This document shows positions 1-10,952 of a stretch of 64,000 bases of DNA, piece after piece. A program made the translations under genes and the position numbers. Source of the stretch: Syncephalastrum monosporum B8922 (taxonomy: Eukaryota; Mucoromycota; Mucoromycetes; Mucorales; Syncephalastraceae); contig JNEN01001212.1 of NCBI GenBank assembly GCA_000697355.1, forward strand, positions 434,001 through 498,000. Direction: 5' to 3'. The notes beneath the pieces were generated by a model. The model was not told the origin of the DNA. It saw only the letters and a list, made by a program, of their open reading frames with translations, and searched no databases. Numbering within the stretch: position 1 is the stretch's first letter; the number at the start of each line of letters is the position of its first letter.

Positions 1-2
1 TT

Positions 3-245
3 GAGCACGGTGCGCCGTGGGATGCCAAGGGCGAGTACACGCCCGACAACCTCGAGGTCTACTTTGAAAACAACCAGAAACTCAAGCCGAGCATAATCAA
101 GATCGGCAAAAAGCTGCCGCTCAGCAAAATTTTGAGCCTGGACCAATATGTGGTGACGAACGGTGTGCCAAGCTTTATTATTCTCCCCAAGAACTCGTCG
201 TTCAAGGATGAGTTTTTGCAAAAATACAAGAAAGACGCACAATAG
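3..245 (+). CDS. C-terminal end of an unidentified protein (5' end outside window)
   Basis: An open frame enters from the left edge and ends at a TAG at 243-245, giving about 80 residues of C-terminal sequence that begins EHGAPWDAKGEYTPD and ends with a lysine-rich KYKKDAQ. The composition (charged, with a short hydrophobic stretch VPSFIILP) looks like a real soluble protein end, and base use matches the confirmed genes nearby. I do not recognise the family and give no function. The stop lies only 30 bases from the stop of the convergent gene on the other strand, so the two 3' ends must overlap at the transcript level. The start, domains and any introns are outside the window. Confidence 0.7.
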   Translation, partial: EHGAPWDAKGEYTPDNLEVYFENNQKLKPSIIKIGKKLPLSKILSLDQYVVTNGVPSFIILPKNSSFKDEFLQKYKKDAQ

Positions 246-275
246 ACTCCTTTTTTCTTCTTCTTCTTCTTCTTT

Positions 276-1392
276 CTATCGTCGATGGTCTTCCTCGTCT
301 TCGGATGACATGCTTAGGACGCCAAAGTCCTCAGGTGGTGGGGGCGGGGGCGGGGTCCGAATCGAATCGGTAGCATCGCTCGTTTGTCGGCTATGACCCA
401 GCGACGAGTCTCTGTCCAAGTCGCTCCAACTGTCTTCCGAGTCAGACACGCCACGTGACGGCGAGAGAGAGTTGCGGCGGCGGTGAGACGGTGCTTCGTC
501 GTCACCGTCATCGTCCTCGGTTTGAAGACCCTCAAGGTCTTGGCGCAAGGATTCCATCATACCCTCGTGCGAATCATGCGACTGCTGTTGTGTGTTGTTA
601 TGGTGTTGTTCTTGCTGTGCAGGCTGGGAAACGACCGAAGTGCGGTGATCATCACTGAACGGGTTGCGGTCCAATTCAGACACAGATGAAGCGTTGGAGG
701 AGGACGAGAAGCGGTCGGAAGAAGCGAACGGGTTCTCTTCTGCTGAGGGTTGGGGTGCAAAAAAGGATGGAACGTGATCAAAGTCGGGACGCTGGGGTAC
801 TTCGGTCTGCATGCTGGAGTCGAGGCTGGCGAACGGGTTGTAGGGTGGCTGGCTCTGGTCAGGCACGCCCATGATGGAGTTACCTCGTGTCTGGATGGAT
901 TGGCGTCTACGTTGCAGATCTTGCTCCTCCTGTCGGATCTGCTCCTCTTCCCGTTGCAAGCGCTCCCTGCGCTCCATGATACTCTTTTCCATCTCGGATA
1001 GCTCGTAGTCCCACGACTGTGGGGATTAGGGGAATAGGTACCATAATTAGTTTATGCTGCTGAGACACAAAAAAAATGGTTACCTCATTCATGACGTTGG
1101 GTGATTTCTGGCGGCGGTTCCGCAGTTCGCCGTACCCTCTACGCCAAGCTGAGTATGCCAAGGGTTCGTCGTCGTCGTCAAATTCGTCGTCTTCATTATC
1201 CTCGTCAAAGGACGATGCCCTGCCACCAGATGCGTGCATTTTTTCGCCATTGGCTCGTCGGACGAATTCTGCATATTCTCTCTCCTCTTGGTACTCGGAC
1301 CACTTTCGGTGTGCATAGCTTCCTCCCTCGTAGGCTCCCCATATGGCGAGAGGTACGCCCACCGCGATGAGAACGATGAGCGCAGGATGCAT
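276..1392 (-). CDS. Single-pass membrane protein with long charged, disordered tail; function unknown
   Basis: Two exons on the minus strand: 1392-1084 and 1016-276, with a 67-nt GT-AG intron at phase 0 (349 residues). The N-terminus has one membrane segment (ALIVLIAVGVPLAIWGA, about residues 4-20) with no clear cleavage site, so it is probably a signal anchor. Then comes a tyrosine- and charge-rich stretch, an acidic run (about residues 63-76), a heptad-like coiled-coil segment beginning MEKSIMERRERLQREEEQ (about residues 112-140), and a long Ser/Pro/Asp/Gln-rich tail with three NPF motifs (YNPFAS, ENPFAS, RNPFSD). NPF motifs are known ligands of EH domains in endocytic proteins; that role here is inference. 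No catalytic domain is visible. The leader upstream (1393-1530) is purine-rich on the plus strand, i.e. CT-rich on the coding strand, as for other genes here. Confidence 0.8.
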
Positions 1393-2399
1393 TAGAGAAA
1401 ATAAAAAAGGTAGAAAGGTGGGGAAAGAGAACGGAAAGAAAGGAAAAGAAACAAAAAGAGAGGGTGAAAATGAAAATATATCTTACATATAAGGCAGGCA
1501 AGGCGTCTCTGGCATCGGGGGCACGCAAGTCTCACCATCACCCCTTCCGCGCGTGACAAACCAAAAAAAAATCATCACCACCGGATTGGCTCGCCACACA
1601 CATGCATTATTCGAGTTTGGTCGACATGTGCAGATATCGAAATCCGCCTCTGGTTTAGATACTGACTTTGTCTGTTCGCAGATTATAAACTATTTCTTTT
1701 TAATAAACTATTATGTTCCATAGCTTCACTCAAGCAGATTGTTTTCTTCTCAAACGGATACAGTATTTTGCATGATAAAGGAAAGCAGCGTAATCGGACC
1801 TGAGCTTCCGTGTGACCCAAGTCCAACGGCAAAGACAAAATCCAGAGCACATTTTATACGCAAATGGAATAGTGCGCTCGCTAGACATAAATAGCGATCG
1901 TCCCGTACATAAACCTACGCTTGCATTCTCAACTATTGCTTATGAAATACGCTACTGTCTCCATACATCCTATTAGATACCCCGCACGCGATGGTGTTTC
2001 CTGTGCACAAAGCGCGGCATCATAATCTATGAACTTACTGCCTTACTTGCGCCGATTGAACAATGGTCACTACTGCTCTCAGGTAATCTCATGGAGCTGA
2101 AACGGCTATACCTAGAGCACTGTTGTTTATCTTTTTGTGTATTATATCATATCATACTCTCTATCAAAAAAATGCTGAAGACTTTTCTCATACACGTCGT
2201 CCCTTTAATGACATACAGGTTGCATGTATTCGGTATCTACATACTGTATACGGTATGTATATATGCATACACATAGAGGAAAGTCTTGCAACATAATATT
2301 CACTCAATGTTCCTATCGGTAACTGGGTACGAACCCCCCGACAAAGGGATCTGGGGGCCTTCAGCCCAAGCTAGCCTTCGACTCGGACAGGAGATACCC
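1393..2399. other. Intergenic stretch, no gene seen
   Basis: The first 150 bases are the CT-rich (coding-strand) leader of the minus-strand membrane-protein gene. The rest is AT-rich with only short open frames that lack splice or family support. Nothing else was recognised until the retroelement relic that begins about 2.4 kb. Confidence 0.5.
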
Positions 2400-2471
2400 G
2401 AAGAACAAGTGCAAGCTGTGATGACCTGTAGTTGCACGCGAAGGGGCTCAGCCGCAGAAGACGCAGCTTGA
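2400..2471 (+). mobile_element. Relic fragment of a retroelement ORF (copy A)
   Basis: A short frame reads EEQVQAVMTCSCTRRGSAAE and then stops. The same frame and stop position, with roughly three quarters of bases identical, recurs at 44206-44283 (EDQVEVVMTRSRRRRGSVTP). Changes between copies largely keep the reading frame, which points to a once-coding dispersed repeat. The V-M-T-R-S core resembles the gag-pol junction region of Ty3/Gypsy polyproteins, but this assignment is inference; no reverse transcriptase or LTR is visible next to it. The surrounding 2286-2399 frame may belong to the same relic. Confidence 0.4.
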
Positions 2472-2826
2472 AGGGTTACGAGTGACCGTAGCAAAGAGAT
2501 CACGAAGCTGGCTGTCTTATGGAATCATATCATGCACCGGTGGCCGATACGAATTTTTTTTATATGTTCCAGCATGTTATGAAACCATGAAGTCTGACCT
2601 ATGCACTGCTCTACCAAAGGTATACGTAACTATTATTAGCTGACATACATTGTATGGCTATACGCTATCATATCAAACGATGACTCAGCTGTAGTGATTC
2701 TCCTTATCCTTTCATCTCCCGAGTGCCATTCATCGAGATATAGAGAGAACAGATATAAATCTGCATATCTGACACGTCTTCCGTGGAGCACATATGGCAT
2801 CAATACCCTTTTCATGAGGACTCTGT

Positions 2827-3070
2827 CCCCATCGGTAAATGTGAACCGCGTGATGGAACAACTGGCCAATGGATTCTTTGAAACGCGAAAAGGTAGTTGA
2901 CGTCAATCCATGTCAGGGACCATATCTTTGAGCTCTTTTTCCCCATTGGTAAAACGTGGATTGCGTGATAGCTTGGTTAGCCAATGGAACCTATGAAACT
3001 TGGAAAAAAGCTCGACGTCAATCCCTGTCAGGTCCTTATCTTTTACTTCTCCTTTCCCATTGGCACAGCC
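2827..3070 (+). repeat. 114-bp tandem repeat carrying CRE-like and CCAAT motifs
   Basis: Two adjacent copies (about 2827-2940 and 2941-3054) and the start of a third share the order: CCCCATYGGTAAA, GCGTGATRG, CCAATGGA, GAAAC, GACGTCAATCC, TGTCAGG. Copy 1 has the 10-bp palindrome TTGACGTCAA at 2897-2906, an ATF/CREB-type site; copy 2 keeps CGACGTCAA at 3013-3021. Each copy has a CCAAT box and the unit junctions carry ATTGG (CCAAT on the other strand). The arrangement looks like a duplicated promoter module about 250-480 bp upstream of the candidate spliced gene at 3310. Confidence 0.65.
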
Positions 3071-3309
3071 CGCCCGTGTTCTTGCATGAATATCGAGACA
3101 CGCGCTCTTTCTCATTAAAGGTCTTTTGTTTTCTCCCACGTCTACTTTTCTTCTTCTTCTTCTTTACCCTGGTCAAGTCTTACGCTGGCAAGTACATACG
3201 AAAGGATTCTGATTACAAATATAAACTAATAAGAAGTGCAACGCATAGACCACCGCGTTCCCATAAGTCCCTCTGCCACCGGTTGCCCGCCCCAACCGCA
3301 CCGGTGTGT

Positions 3310-3861
3310 ATGATAGTAAGTTCTCGCGTCAATAGTACCTGGTCTTGGACAACACTAACCTCCTTCTGAATGTATACTTAGCTTGCCGTCTTCTTGCTCG
3401 CCTCCCCTCCTGTCTTCTCCTCCGTTCGCGCCTCTTCCTCCTCTCTTCCGCTTGCTGCCCTCACATCAGAGGTTTTTTTTCCGGTTTTTCCTCTGCCCGT
3501 AAGTGAAACTGATTCAGGTCTATGCATTGAATATGAGACATTAATACACGTTTCAGTTCCGCTCCTTTCTTGCGTCTCCTTTGCTCTTCTTCCTCTCCGC
3601 TTGCTCTCCCTCTCTCCTTCTTCCCGTTTTGCAACCCACTAGCCGGTTATCGGTGGCCGAGACCACCGTCAAGACTACCCCCCCCCAAAGACATGTGCCA
3701 CTGCGCCAAATGTCTGCCCCACGCCCATCGGTAAGTGCTTGTGGTTAATAATATGAAACTGAGACTCAAAAATGCATTCTGCTGCACAGTATAGACGAAG
3801 CAGTGGCCAACACGCCGGGAGCGTGTATGACGACCCCGGTCCCGGTAGCTGGTATGCATAA
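3310..3861 (+). CDS. Candidate small spliced gene, product unknown (may be non-coding)
   Basis: Three introns with identical GTAAGT donors can be placed: 3316-3381 (66 nt, CTAAC branch-like site, ends TTAG), 3499-3556 (58 nt, ends TTTCAG) and 3731-3789 (59 nt, ends CACAG). Joining ATG ATA (3310-3315), 3382-3498, 3557-3730 and 3790-3861 gives one phase-0 frame of 122 residues ending in TAA. The product starts with a hydrophobic MILAVFLLASPPVFSS, which would pass as a signal peptide, then a Ser/Leu/Pro-rich part, and ends GPGSWYA. Caution: exons 2 and 3 are pyrimidine-rich, so open frames are cheap there (a second frame is also open), exon 1 codes for only two residues, and the family is not recognised. 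The splice pattern is better supported than the protein; a spliced non-coding RNA is a fair alternative. Confidence 0.35.
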
Positions 3862-6676
3862 CAAAAATTGAAGTGTAGTCCACGAGAACTGATTTCGGAA
3901 CGAAATTTCGTAGGCTAGTTAGCAATTTGTCTATACAGACCCAGTTTTGCAAAAGTACTCGAGAAATAAATCTTATAGTGGTAGAACTAGCTTTGTCGCA
4001 TATCGCCGTTGACCGCGAGCATCCAAATATACATTTATGACTACATAGAAGAGGAGAATGAGATTTACACGGTAGCAAACCACCAAAACTCTCCAAACGA
4101 TTTGCTGCATCAGTGAGAGAAATATCTTCACCCTACAGCTGCCTTTCACGACTCATAGTGCGTACCTGGATTGGCGTATGCCTTCGTCCTGCGAGACACG
4201 ATGTGTCATACTCTTGCGAGCTTGGCAAAATGCTTCACTACTAGTGTCTATGACTAAGACCGCATAAAAGAGCGGCATTCCCAGATGATAAAAAAAATTG
4301 GTTTTCCAACTCTACATGGACTTTTCTCCATCTAAGAGTTGTGGAAGAAAAGCGAACATAATGTATAAGGCTTTACGCACATACATATCAGTCGCTGTAC
4401 CCTATGTGTATGTAATACGCGGTGAAAATCATTTAGGGTTCTGTATACCCGGTTCCATATAGCCAGAGATCCATACCGACTCTTGCAGTATTTCACTAAA
4501 AAAAACAGAACGAACAATCTAAAAAGAAAATACGGGTTAGATCGTTGTCCTTCAAATACCCTCTATCTTATTCTATTATGGTAGATCCCATCTTCATGCA
4601 AGATGTATGATGTTCATAGATTTCTGCTGCCATTATTTGAAAATATGGAGACGGTGGTACAAGGAAAAGAGACATGTACAAGAAAAATAAAATGAACAGC
4701 ATGTTTATACAGTAGGTATTCATGACGTACGTACGGGGATGCAAATGTTGGACCAGTTCAGTCCACTTACTCTTCTGCTAATCTGAAGCACCGGCCACCC
4801 TGTATATGGTCTATTCATGGTGCTACGAATAAGAGACTCAGTTGACGTAAAAAGGGACTTGCCTGCAAGGAGAATGCGAGAATGCGTCTATTTTCATGAT
4901 CACTCTTCGACACCACAGGAATGACTAGCTCTGCGTGCATAATAACTTTAGTTATATGGCGTCAATGCTATTGTTCGATTTCCAGTAACAAAGGGTAGGT
5001 GTGATAAGTGTGAAATGTTACTCTTCTGTGAGATATCGAATAAAGCAGAAAAGCAGCTGCAAAGACACAATCTGCTACTTCTACAGCATTGCTGCTACCC
5101 ATTGTCTTTAAGAGAATAATGTGTCGGTTTAAGCCCATTTTTATTCTATTCGAACATTTCACAGAAAGCGATGAGTAGATTCGTCTCATATTCAGTTGCG
5201 AAACCATATGAAAAGTTCAACAGGTATACATGGCAAGCACCACTGGAATACTTACATCGATAGGATATTTGTCATATACATATATTAAATATATTTATAG
5301 TGCTTATATCAATAAGAAAGGTATACAGAAAGCGCGTAAATATCACAGAAGGATCGGCTGATTGCCTGGGTACCTACTACTTATACAATGTAGGCCAGAA
5401 TAAAAAGCGTCGTGGTCGATTTGGGTACGGATAAACAGATGCCTTTTTTCGTGATCATTTGAGTGCCACAAGCGCCACCACGCAAGCGCAACGTAAACAG
5501 TCGAGATAATTAGGCCATATATACAGTACTGCTCCGTGCTCACCCGCTGCGCGTTGATTCGGGGAACTCTGACAGAACAAGAAAATTAAAGGTGCATACG
5601 TACGTCGTCATTTTCTATAGGTAGCGTTCTTGTAATACATTGCGGCACGGTGCCCCAGATATCGGATCCGTCGGTATTTGTCTTAGGTGACGCAGCTGGA
5701 AGTAGAAACATGTTGAATAACCCAATGATGCTGCGGGCTGGCTTCTGCCCTGACTTGAAGTGGCTCGGCTTTAGTTCGATGCACGTACAAAATGAAGTTT
5801 AAAGAGCGTGCTTCGATTTTCGAGTGCAGATAGCAGGCATGTCAAAGTATTCAAAAGCAGCATGCAAAGTAAAAATATATGGATCGAGTGACATGTGAAA
5901 CTGAAGGACGCAAATAATAAACTAAGCTGGCGTCGACCATGCAAACCAAAAGAGCGGGCCAGGCTTGAGTCATTTATCAGCGGTGTGACGTGCGGACGGG
6001 CACGTTGACTAACACATAAAGAACAGAAAAAGAGATCGCCAGCCATTAAGGTTCTTGCGCCCGTCGAACATGGATGCTCGTGCGTCACCTCATTTACGCT
6101 CGAAAAGGCGAGACTAAGGAGCACGCAAGTACAGAAAACGAAAATAAAAAGTCAAAAATCCAGAAAAAGAAAAAAATCACTGTATCAGAGAAGCCAAAAT
6201 ATGTCCGGCGCTGGGCTGGTCACGATGAGCATACATGATTTACTGATAACGAAAAAAGATAGCAAACAAAAATAATATCCGACATGCGCGTGTGCGTAGG
6301 ACATGTGAAAATAAAACGACAATGGACAGTACTGATGGAAGAGCAACATAAGCAAAATATTGAATGAAAACAGGGCTACAAAGAGAAAGCATATATATGA
6401 ATATATATAATAGAGCAAGTGAAAAATGTGCGCAGAGTATTATGTACAAAAGTATAATATGAGCGAGAAGGAGAGGGTGGTACGAATGAGGGACGGAGAG
6501 AGAAAGGACGAGAGAGAGCCACAGTTTGTGTAAGTAAATGCGTGCGAGTGTGTAATAGTGATGGCCGGCGATCACTCTCTTTTGCGCCAACCCAAACTCC
6601 GGAAATTCCCGCCATATGCTGGATGAATGGTAAAATAAAAAAGTTGCGGTGGCATTTCGATCAGGTCGTTCCCGAT
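3862..6676. other. Intergenic, no supported gene; right part is 3' flank of the GATA gene
   Basis: AT-rich sequence with short frames only. A minus-strand open stretch at about 5343-5774 has coding-like segments, but the only splice that joins them leaves a 35-nt intron, too short for this genome, so it is not called. From about 6130 to 6660 the plus strand is GA-rich, the composition expected of a 3' untranslated region of the minus-strand GATA factor gene. Confidence 0.45.
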
Positions 6677-7972
6677 TTAGCGGCGTGATTTACGAGTGCG
6701 TGTCGACGATTTAGTAACATGGCCACCGCCGCGGTTGCGTTTCTTGATCACGTCGGTTTTTAGGCTCAAAGGCCGCACAATACCATGCAGTTTTAAGAAA
6801 AGGCCGCACGCATTGCAGAGGGGCTCGCCGGCTGCATTACGACGCCAGAGAGGAGGGTTGGTCGTCTCGCAGTTGGTGCAGCGCACGTTATTAGGGTCAA
6901 TCTTGGTGATGGGCGCTTTGTGGGTCGGCTCTTGTAGCTTTTTGGATGATTTCTTGGTTTTGCGCACGTGCCGCCGAGCGGAAGCGGGCGGTGGTGGTGG
7001 AGATGCAGTGGCTGTCCAATCAGGGTCCTCGTCAGCATCATCATCGTCTGGCAGCGTTTCCGACTCGTCCTCGCCGAGCACGTCGTCGCCGTCGTCGTCT
7101 TCAATTGCTTGGTCATATTCAAGCGGGGAGGGAGGTGTGATAGGATCCAGTAAGTTTGGCTCGTGCTCGGAAAAGCTCTCCCGGGGGACCCTGTCCTCGA
7201 TCGTGGCGTCCACGTCCTGTTCAGTAATGTGTGTCACGGCGGCTACGGGCGAGGGGGGCATGGACGGGGTCGGTGGCGACGGGGAGGGTGTGCTGTAGTC
7301 TACTAGTAGTGGGTCGCACGCCATCATCTGGAGCGGGTCAATGTGGAGCGGTTGCTCGTCTGCAAACCAGCTTGGCGTCATTCCCGGTGGCGAAGACGAC
7401 ATGGGCGGCGAATCATATCCAAAATAGCCGCTGCTACTTGTAAATTGCGTTTCCTCGCGTGGCGGATGCTGTTGCAGCTGTTGTTGCTGCTGCTGGTTCT
7501 GGTACAAATGATTCTGATGGTGGTGGGGCAAGAATGAGGAGGGCGCGGCAAGATAGCTGTTGTTCATGCCGGTTGTTGTAGCAGCAGTAGGTGCAGCGGC
7601 TGCTGTAGGTAGACAGCACGAGTTGTTAGCCATCATGCCAGTCATGTACATGTGTGAGTCAAGCTCAGAGACTGGTGTGGTGGGCAAGGCAGTGTCCATC
7701 TGAAATGCATAGTGGGCGCTATTGAAGTCATTTGCCATCATCTCTAGTAGAAGCGGGTCAAAAGAGGACGGCGGTAGAGGAGGTAAGAAGCTCGTCGGCT
7801 CGCCATCATAGGAAGGCGATGGAAAATAAGCCTGCGGGTGAGGATTGTGCTGCTGCTGTGAATAAGCGTACATAAAAGACGAGAGGTATGGAAGAGACGA
7901 GGAGAGAAAGGAGAAAAGGGAAATGGGCGCGAGTGCCTCATCCAAAGGCCCGTTTTTAATGCTGCTTGTCAT
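6677..7972 (-). CDS. GATA-type zinc-finger transcription factor (AreA/NIT2-like finger)
   Basis: Uninterrupted frame of 431 residues on the minus strand. A single GATA finger lies at about residues 365-389: C-X2-C, a 17-residue loop containing the LWRR tract, then [12 protein letters not shown], followed by the basic [16 protein letters not shown] tail. A 17-residue loop with this tail is the class found in fungal nitrogen regulators such as AreA/NIT2/Gat1; the specific regulon here is inference. The rest is low-complexity: poly-Gln and His/Gln runs, Ser/Pro-rich stretches and an acidic DDD/E region about residues 290-320, plausible as an activation domain. The first ATG (7972) is used; a second in-frame Met lies about 33 codons in and could be the true start because the intervening part is hydrophobic and unusual. 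Three HGATAR sites upstream suggest auto- or cross-regulation. Confidence 0.93.
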   Translation of the reverse strand: MTSSIKNGPLDEALAPISLFSFLSSSLPYLSSFMYAYSQQQHNPHPQAYFPSPSYDGEPTSFLPPLPPSSFDPLLLEMMANDFNSAHYAFQMDTALPTTPVSELDSHMYMTGMMANNSCCLPTAAAAPTAATTTGMNNSYLAAPSSFLPHHHQNHLYQNQQQQQQLQQHPPREETQFTSSSGYFGYDSPPMSSSPPGMTPSWFADEQPLHIDPLQMMACDPLLVDYSTPSPSPPTPSMPPSPVAAVTHITEQDVDATIEDRVPRESFSEHEPNLLDPITPPSPLEYDQAIEDDDGDDVLGEDESETLPDDDDADEDPDWTATASPPPPPASARRHVRKTKKSSKKLQEPTHKAPITKIDPNNVRCTNCETTNPPLWRRNAAGEPLCNACGLFLKLHGIVRPLSLKTDVIKKRNRGGGHVTKSSTRTRKSRR

Positions 7973-8081
7973 GGTTACGAGTATGTGTAACCATTGATGA
8001 CAATCACTGGTGTGCCTGTGACGAGCGCGTAAATTTTTTTATACATTAGTGTTGTAAAGGTCAGCGGGCTCTTTGAGAGCC

Positions 8082-8158
8082 AGATAAGCTCTCTTTTGTA
8101 ATTGCCTAAACGGTTCATTCTTGATAAAGCGGGCTGTCCCTGTAAGATACCGTTATCA
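8082..8158. promoter_or_regulatory. Cluster of three HGATAR sites upstream of the GATA factor gene
   Basis: AGATAA at about 8082-8087, TGATAA at about 8122-8127 and TTATCA (TGATAA on the minus strand) at about 8153-8158 lie within 80 bases, 110-190 bases upstream of the start codon at 7972. HGATAR is the known core target of fungal GATA factors, and paired sites are typical of their promoters. Function at this locus is inferred from position only. Confidence 0.5.
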
Positions 8159-9048
8159 GCTGTGTCATGCGCGCCTCTGTTTTGAATCTCAATCATGTCT
8201 TGTCAGCCACTTTTGAAGGAAAAATGAGCATTCCTTTTGTCGTAGCAATAAAAAAAAGTAGCGATCTCCAACAGGTACAGCAATGAGAAATTTTTGCTAC
8301 GGTACTCCCAAAAATTTTTCGCTTTGCCCGCACGTGGCCGTGAACCGCGGTTTGGACTTAATTTCGATGGTTGAAACAAATGACCACACCCTGACTTCTC
8401 AGATGCTCACACACAGACCATCGGCATGGAAAGCTATATATTGTTGAAGAAAGCATTGTTTTTGTATAATAATAATTATTTTTCCACAGGCACGAAACAC
8501 AACACATTTCTAAACGATATCGGGTGGGCCGGGAGATAGAAAATACGCATGTACCGGCGGTTCTTGAACCGCTCATCCCCTATCCTCCTCTTTTCACACA
8601 CTCACACACACGATACATCACACATGTTACATAGAGTATACCCATATATTTACTCTTGTATTCACATAAGCAGATGCAAGCAGACGCACATACCCTGGTT
8701 GCAGGAGGCAGGATCACCCGAAGGAAAAGGGTAATCACTCTTTACGCCCGCGAATGGTGTCATCCAACCAGGAACGAATCATATTCTACCATTGACTCAT
8801 CCCTTTGCAGAATCACACAATTAAAAATACAGAGCGCACTACGTTTGTACCGCTGTTTTACACATGATGAATCAGCTATTGTTTCGTACTCTTTGTACAT
8901 TACAAATAATGGTTTCAACATGGAAGTTGGGAACAAAAACGAATGGCTCTTGAGATCACCGCGTCTCAAAGAGTCACTGGGCCCAATTAAAGTTTACAAT
9001 GAAATACAACAAAGCCATATTGAATTGGTCTGGTGCTTGCTAATATCG
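8159..9048. other. Intergenic between two minus-strand genes
   Basis: Promoter-distal region of the GATA gene and 3' flank of the carboxylase gene. A CA-rich tract is present about 8595-8615. Open frames on the plus strand here run into the antisense of the carboxylase gene and are not supported. Confidence 0.5.
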
Positions 9049-10952
9049 TTACAGAGGCATACAACCGTGTTTCTTCCAAGGGTTTTGCTGTTGCTTCGTC
9101 TCAAGGAGAGCGAGTTGTTCAATTAGGCGAGACCGTGTTGTCCTAACCAGTTCAGTGACGCTTTAGGACGGGACAAAAATAAAACCGGACAAATAGTTTG
9201 TACCTTGGTTCAATGATATCATCGAGATAGCCTCGCCGAGCAGCCGCGAGAGGGGTCGTGAATTTGTCTTTGTATTCCTGTTGGAGGGCTTCCTTGCCCG
9301 GATGGTGCCGAAAAATGATCTCTACCGCGCCTGCTGCCCCCATGACCGCGATCTCAGCCGAGGGCCACGCCACGCTATATAAAATTCGCTTAATATATCT
9401 TTTTTCTTGTCGAGACGCGTGACACACCCCCCCAATGCAACTCACTTGTAGTCGCCGCGCATATGCTTGGAGCTCATGACAATGTATGCGCCTCCATAAG
9501 CCTTGCGTGTAATGACAGTTAGTTTGGGCACAGTTGCCTCGCTGTAAGCATAAACGAGTTTGGCACCGTGTCTTATAATGCCTCCATCTTCCTGGGCTGT
9601 GCCTGGCAGAAAACCCGGCACATCGACTAAGGTCACAAGCGGGATATCAAAAGCATCGCAGAAGCGAATGAAGCGAGCAGCCTTGACGGAGGCATCAATG
9701 TCCAATGCGCCCGAGGATACCATGGGCTGGTTAGCGACCATGCCCACCGTGCGGCCGGCAATACGGCTGAAGCCGACGAGAATATTGGGCGCAAACTCAG
9801 GTGCGATCTCGAAAAAGGAGTGACGATCAACGATCTATACAAACAATGAAAATTATTGGAAACCGTGCTAAACGCAAAAATTGGTTACCCTTCGGATGAC
9901 TTCGCGCATGTCGTAGGCGACGCTTGGATCCGTCGGAATCAAGGTATCAAGGGCCTCGTCCTCATCGGGCTGGTCTTCTGCATAAGCACGGCTGGGGGCC
10001 TTCTCCCGATTGGACAAAGGCAGATAGTCGAAGAGATCTCGCATACTATAGGATGGTTGCACATGATTCAATGCGCATGGACCAAGAAGAAAAATAAAAT
10101 TTACTCGATTTCCCTCTGCTTACCTCTGAAGGGCTTCCATATCATTGTCATAGGCGTTGTGGGCGACACCACTTGTGTGTGTATGTGTTTTCGAGCCGCC
10201 GAGGCGTTCCTGGGTGACGGACTCATTTGTGACAGCCTTGACGACGTCTGGTCCAGTGACAAACATGTGCGAGGTGTTCCGGACCATGAACGTAAAGTCG
10301 GTTAATGCGGGCGAATAGACGGCGCCTCCCGCGCAAGGGCCCATCATGATCGAGAGTTGCGGGACGACGCCCGAGGCGAGCGTGTTTTGCTGAAAGATGG
10401 CAGAATAGCCTTCGAGAGAATCGACGCCTTCTTGGATCCTCGCCCCTCCCGAGTCCTGCAAACCCACGATCGGGGCACCCACCTGCATCGCCTGGTTCAT
10501 CACTTTTAATATTTTGCGTGCGTTCGTCTGTGATAAGCTGCCTCCAAACACCGTGAAATCCTGGCTGTACACGAAAACAGGTCGACCGTGGATTCGGCCG
10601 TGCCCCGTCACTACGCCGTCCCCTGCAATGCTCTTGTCGGCCATGCCAAAATCCGTACAGGTGTGCTCGACGAATGCATCCGTCTCTCGAAATGTACCCT
10701 CGTCGAGAAGAAGTGCCAATCGCTCGCGTGCAGTCAGCTTGCCCTGAATCAGGTGTTAGAAGTAGTGTATTGCATCGCGTGAATCAAAGTTACCTTTGCA
10801 TGCTGAGCATCTCTTTTCTGCTGTCCACCGCCTTCATGAGCCTCCTTCCGTTTCGCCTGTATACGGTCAAGCGCGGTGCAGGTAGAAGACCATCGATAAT
10901 ACGGCCTTCTGAGTGCAGGGGTTGTGTGTAGCCGTGTAAACGCCTTCAACAT
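9049..10952 (-). CDS. PCCB: Propionyl-CoA carboxylase beta subunit (mitochondrial carboxyltransferase)
   Basis: Six exons on the minus strand: 10952-10794, 10743-10124, 10045-9889, 9834-9446, 9374-9204, 9142-9049; all introns are GT-AG (50-78 nt) and the phases agree, giving 529 residues. The first 30 or so residues are Arg/Thr/Ser-rich without acids, a mitochondrial presequence. The body is a full biotin-dependent carboxyltransferase: [17 protein letters not shown] and [17 protein letters not shown] in the N half, and [27 protein letters not shown] and [19 protein letters not shown] in the C half; it ends with the family-typical basic NPWKKHG tail. With a biotinylated alpha subunit (not in this window) it makes methylmalonyl-CoA from propionyl-CoA. 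The sequence matches the propionyl rather than methylcrotonyl or bacterial acetyl-CoA type. It is divergent from ADA3. Confidence 0.95.

Noticed and set aside
3661..3860. Alternative frame of the 3-kb candidate gene reading KDMCHCAKCLPHAH, metallothionein-like
   Set aside because: Requires a different phase across exons 1-2 with a TGA, and has no usable start; depends on the exact length of a run of nine C.
3647..4096. Minus-strand 149-codon open frame
   Set aside because: No ATG start (begins at TTG), overlaps the better supported splice pattern on the plus strand, and no recognisable domain.
5343..5774. Possible minus-strand gene: ATG at 5711, donor at 5603, acceptor at 5569, then an open frame with a membrane-like segment
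   Set aside because: The implied intron is only 35 nt, shorter than any other here, and the hydrophobic frame downstream is not in phase with the exon that has the ATG.
8656..9126. Plus-strand 156-codon open frame
   Set aside because: Runs into the antisense of the last carboxylase exon and has no domain.
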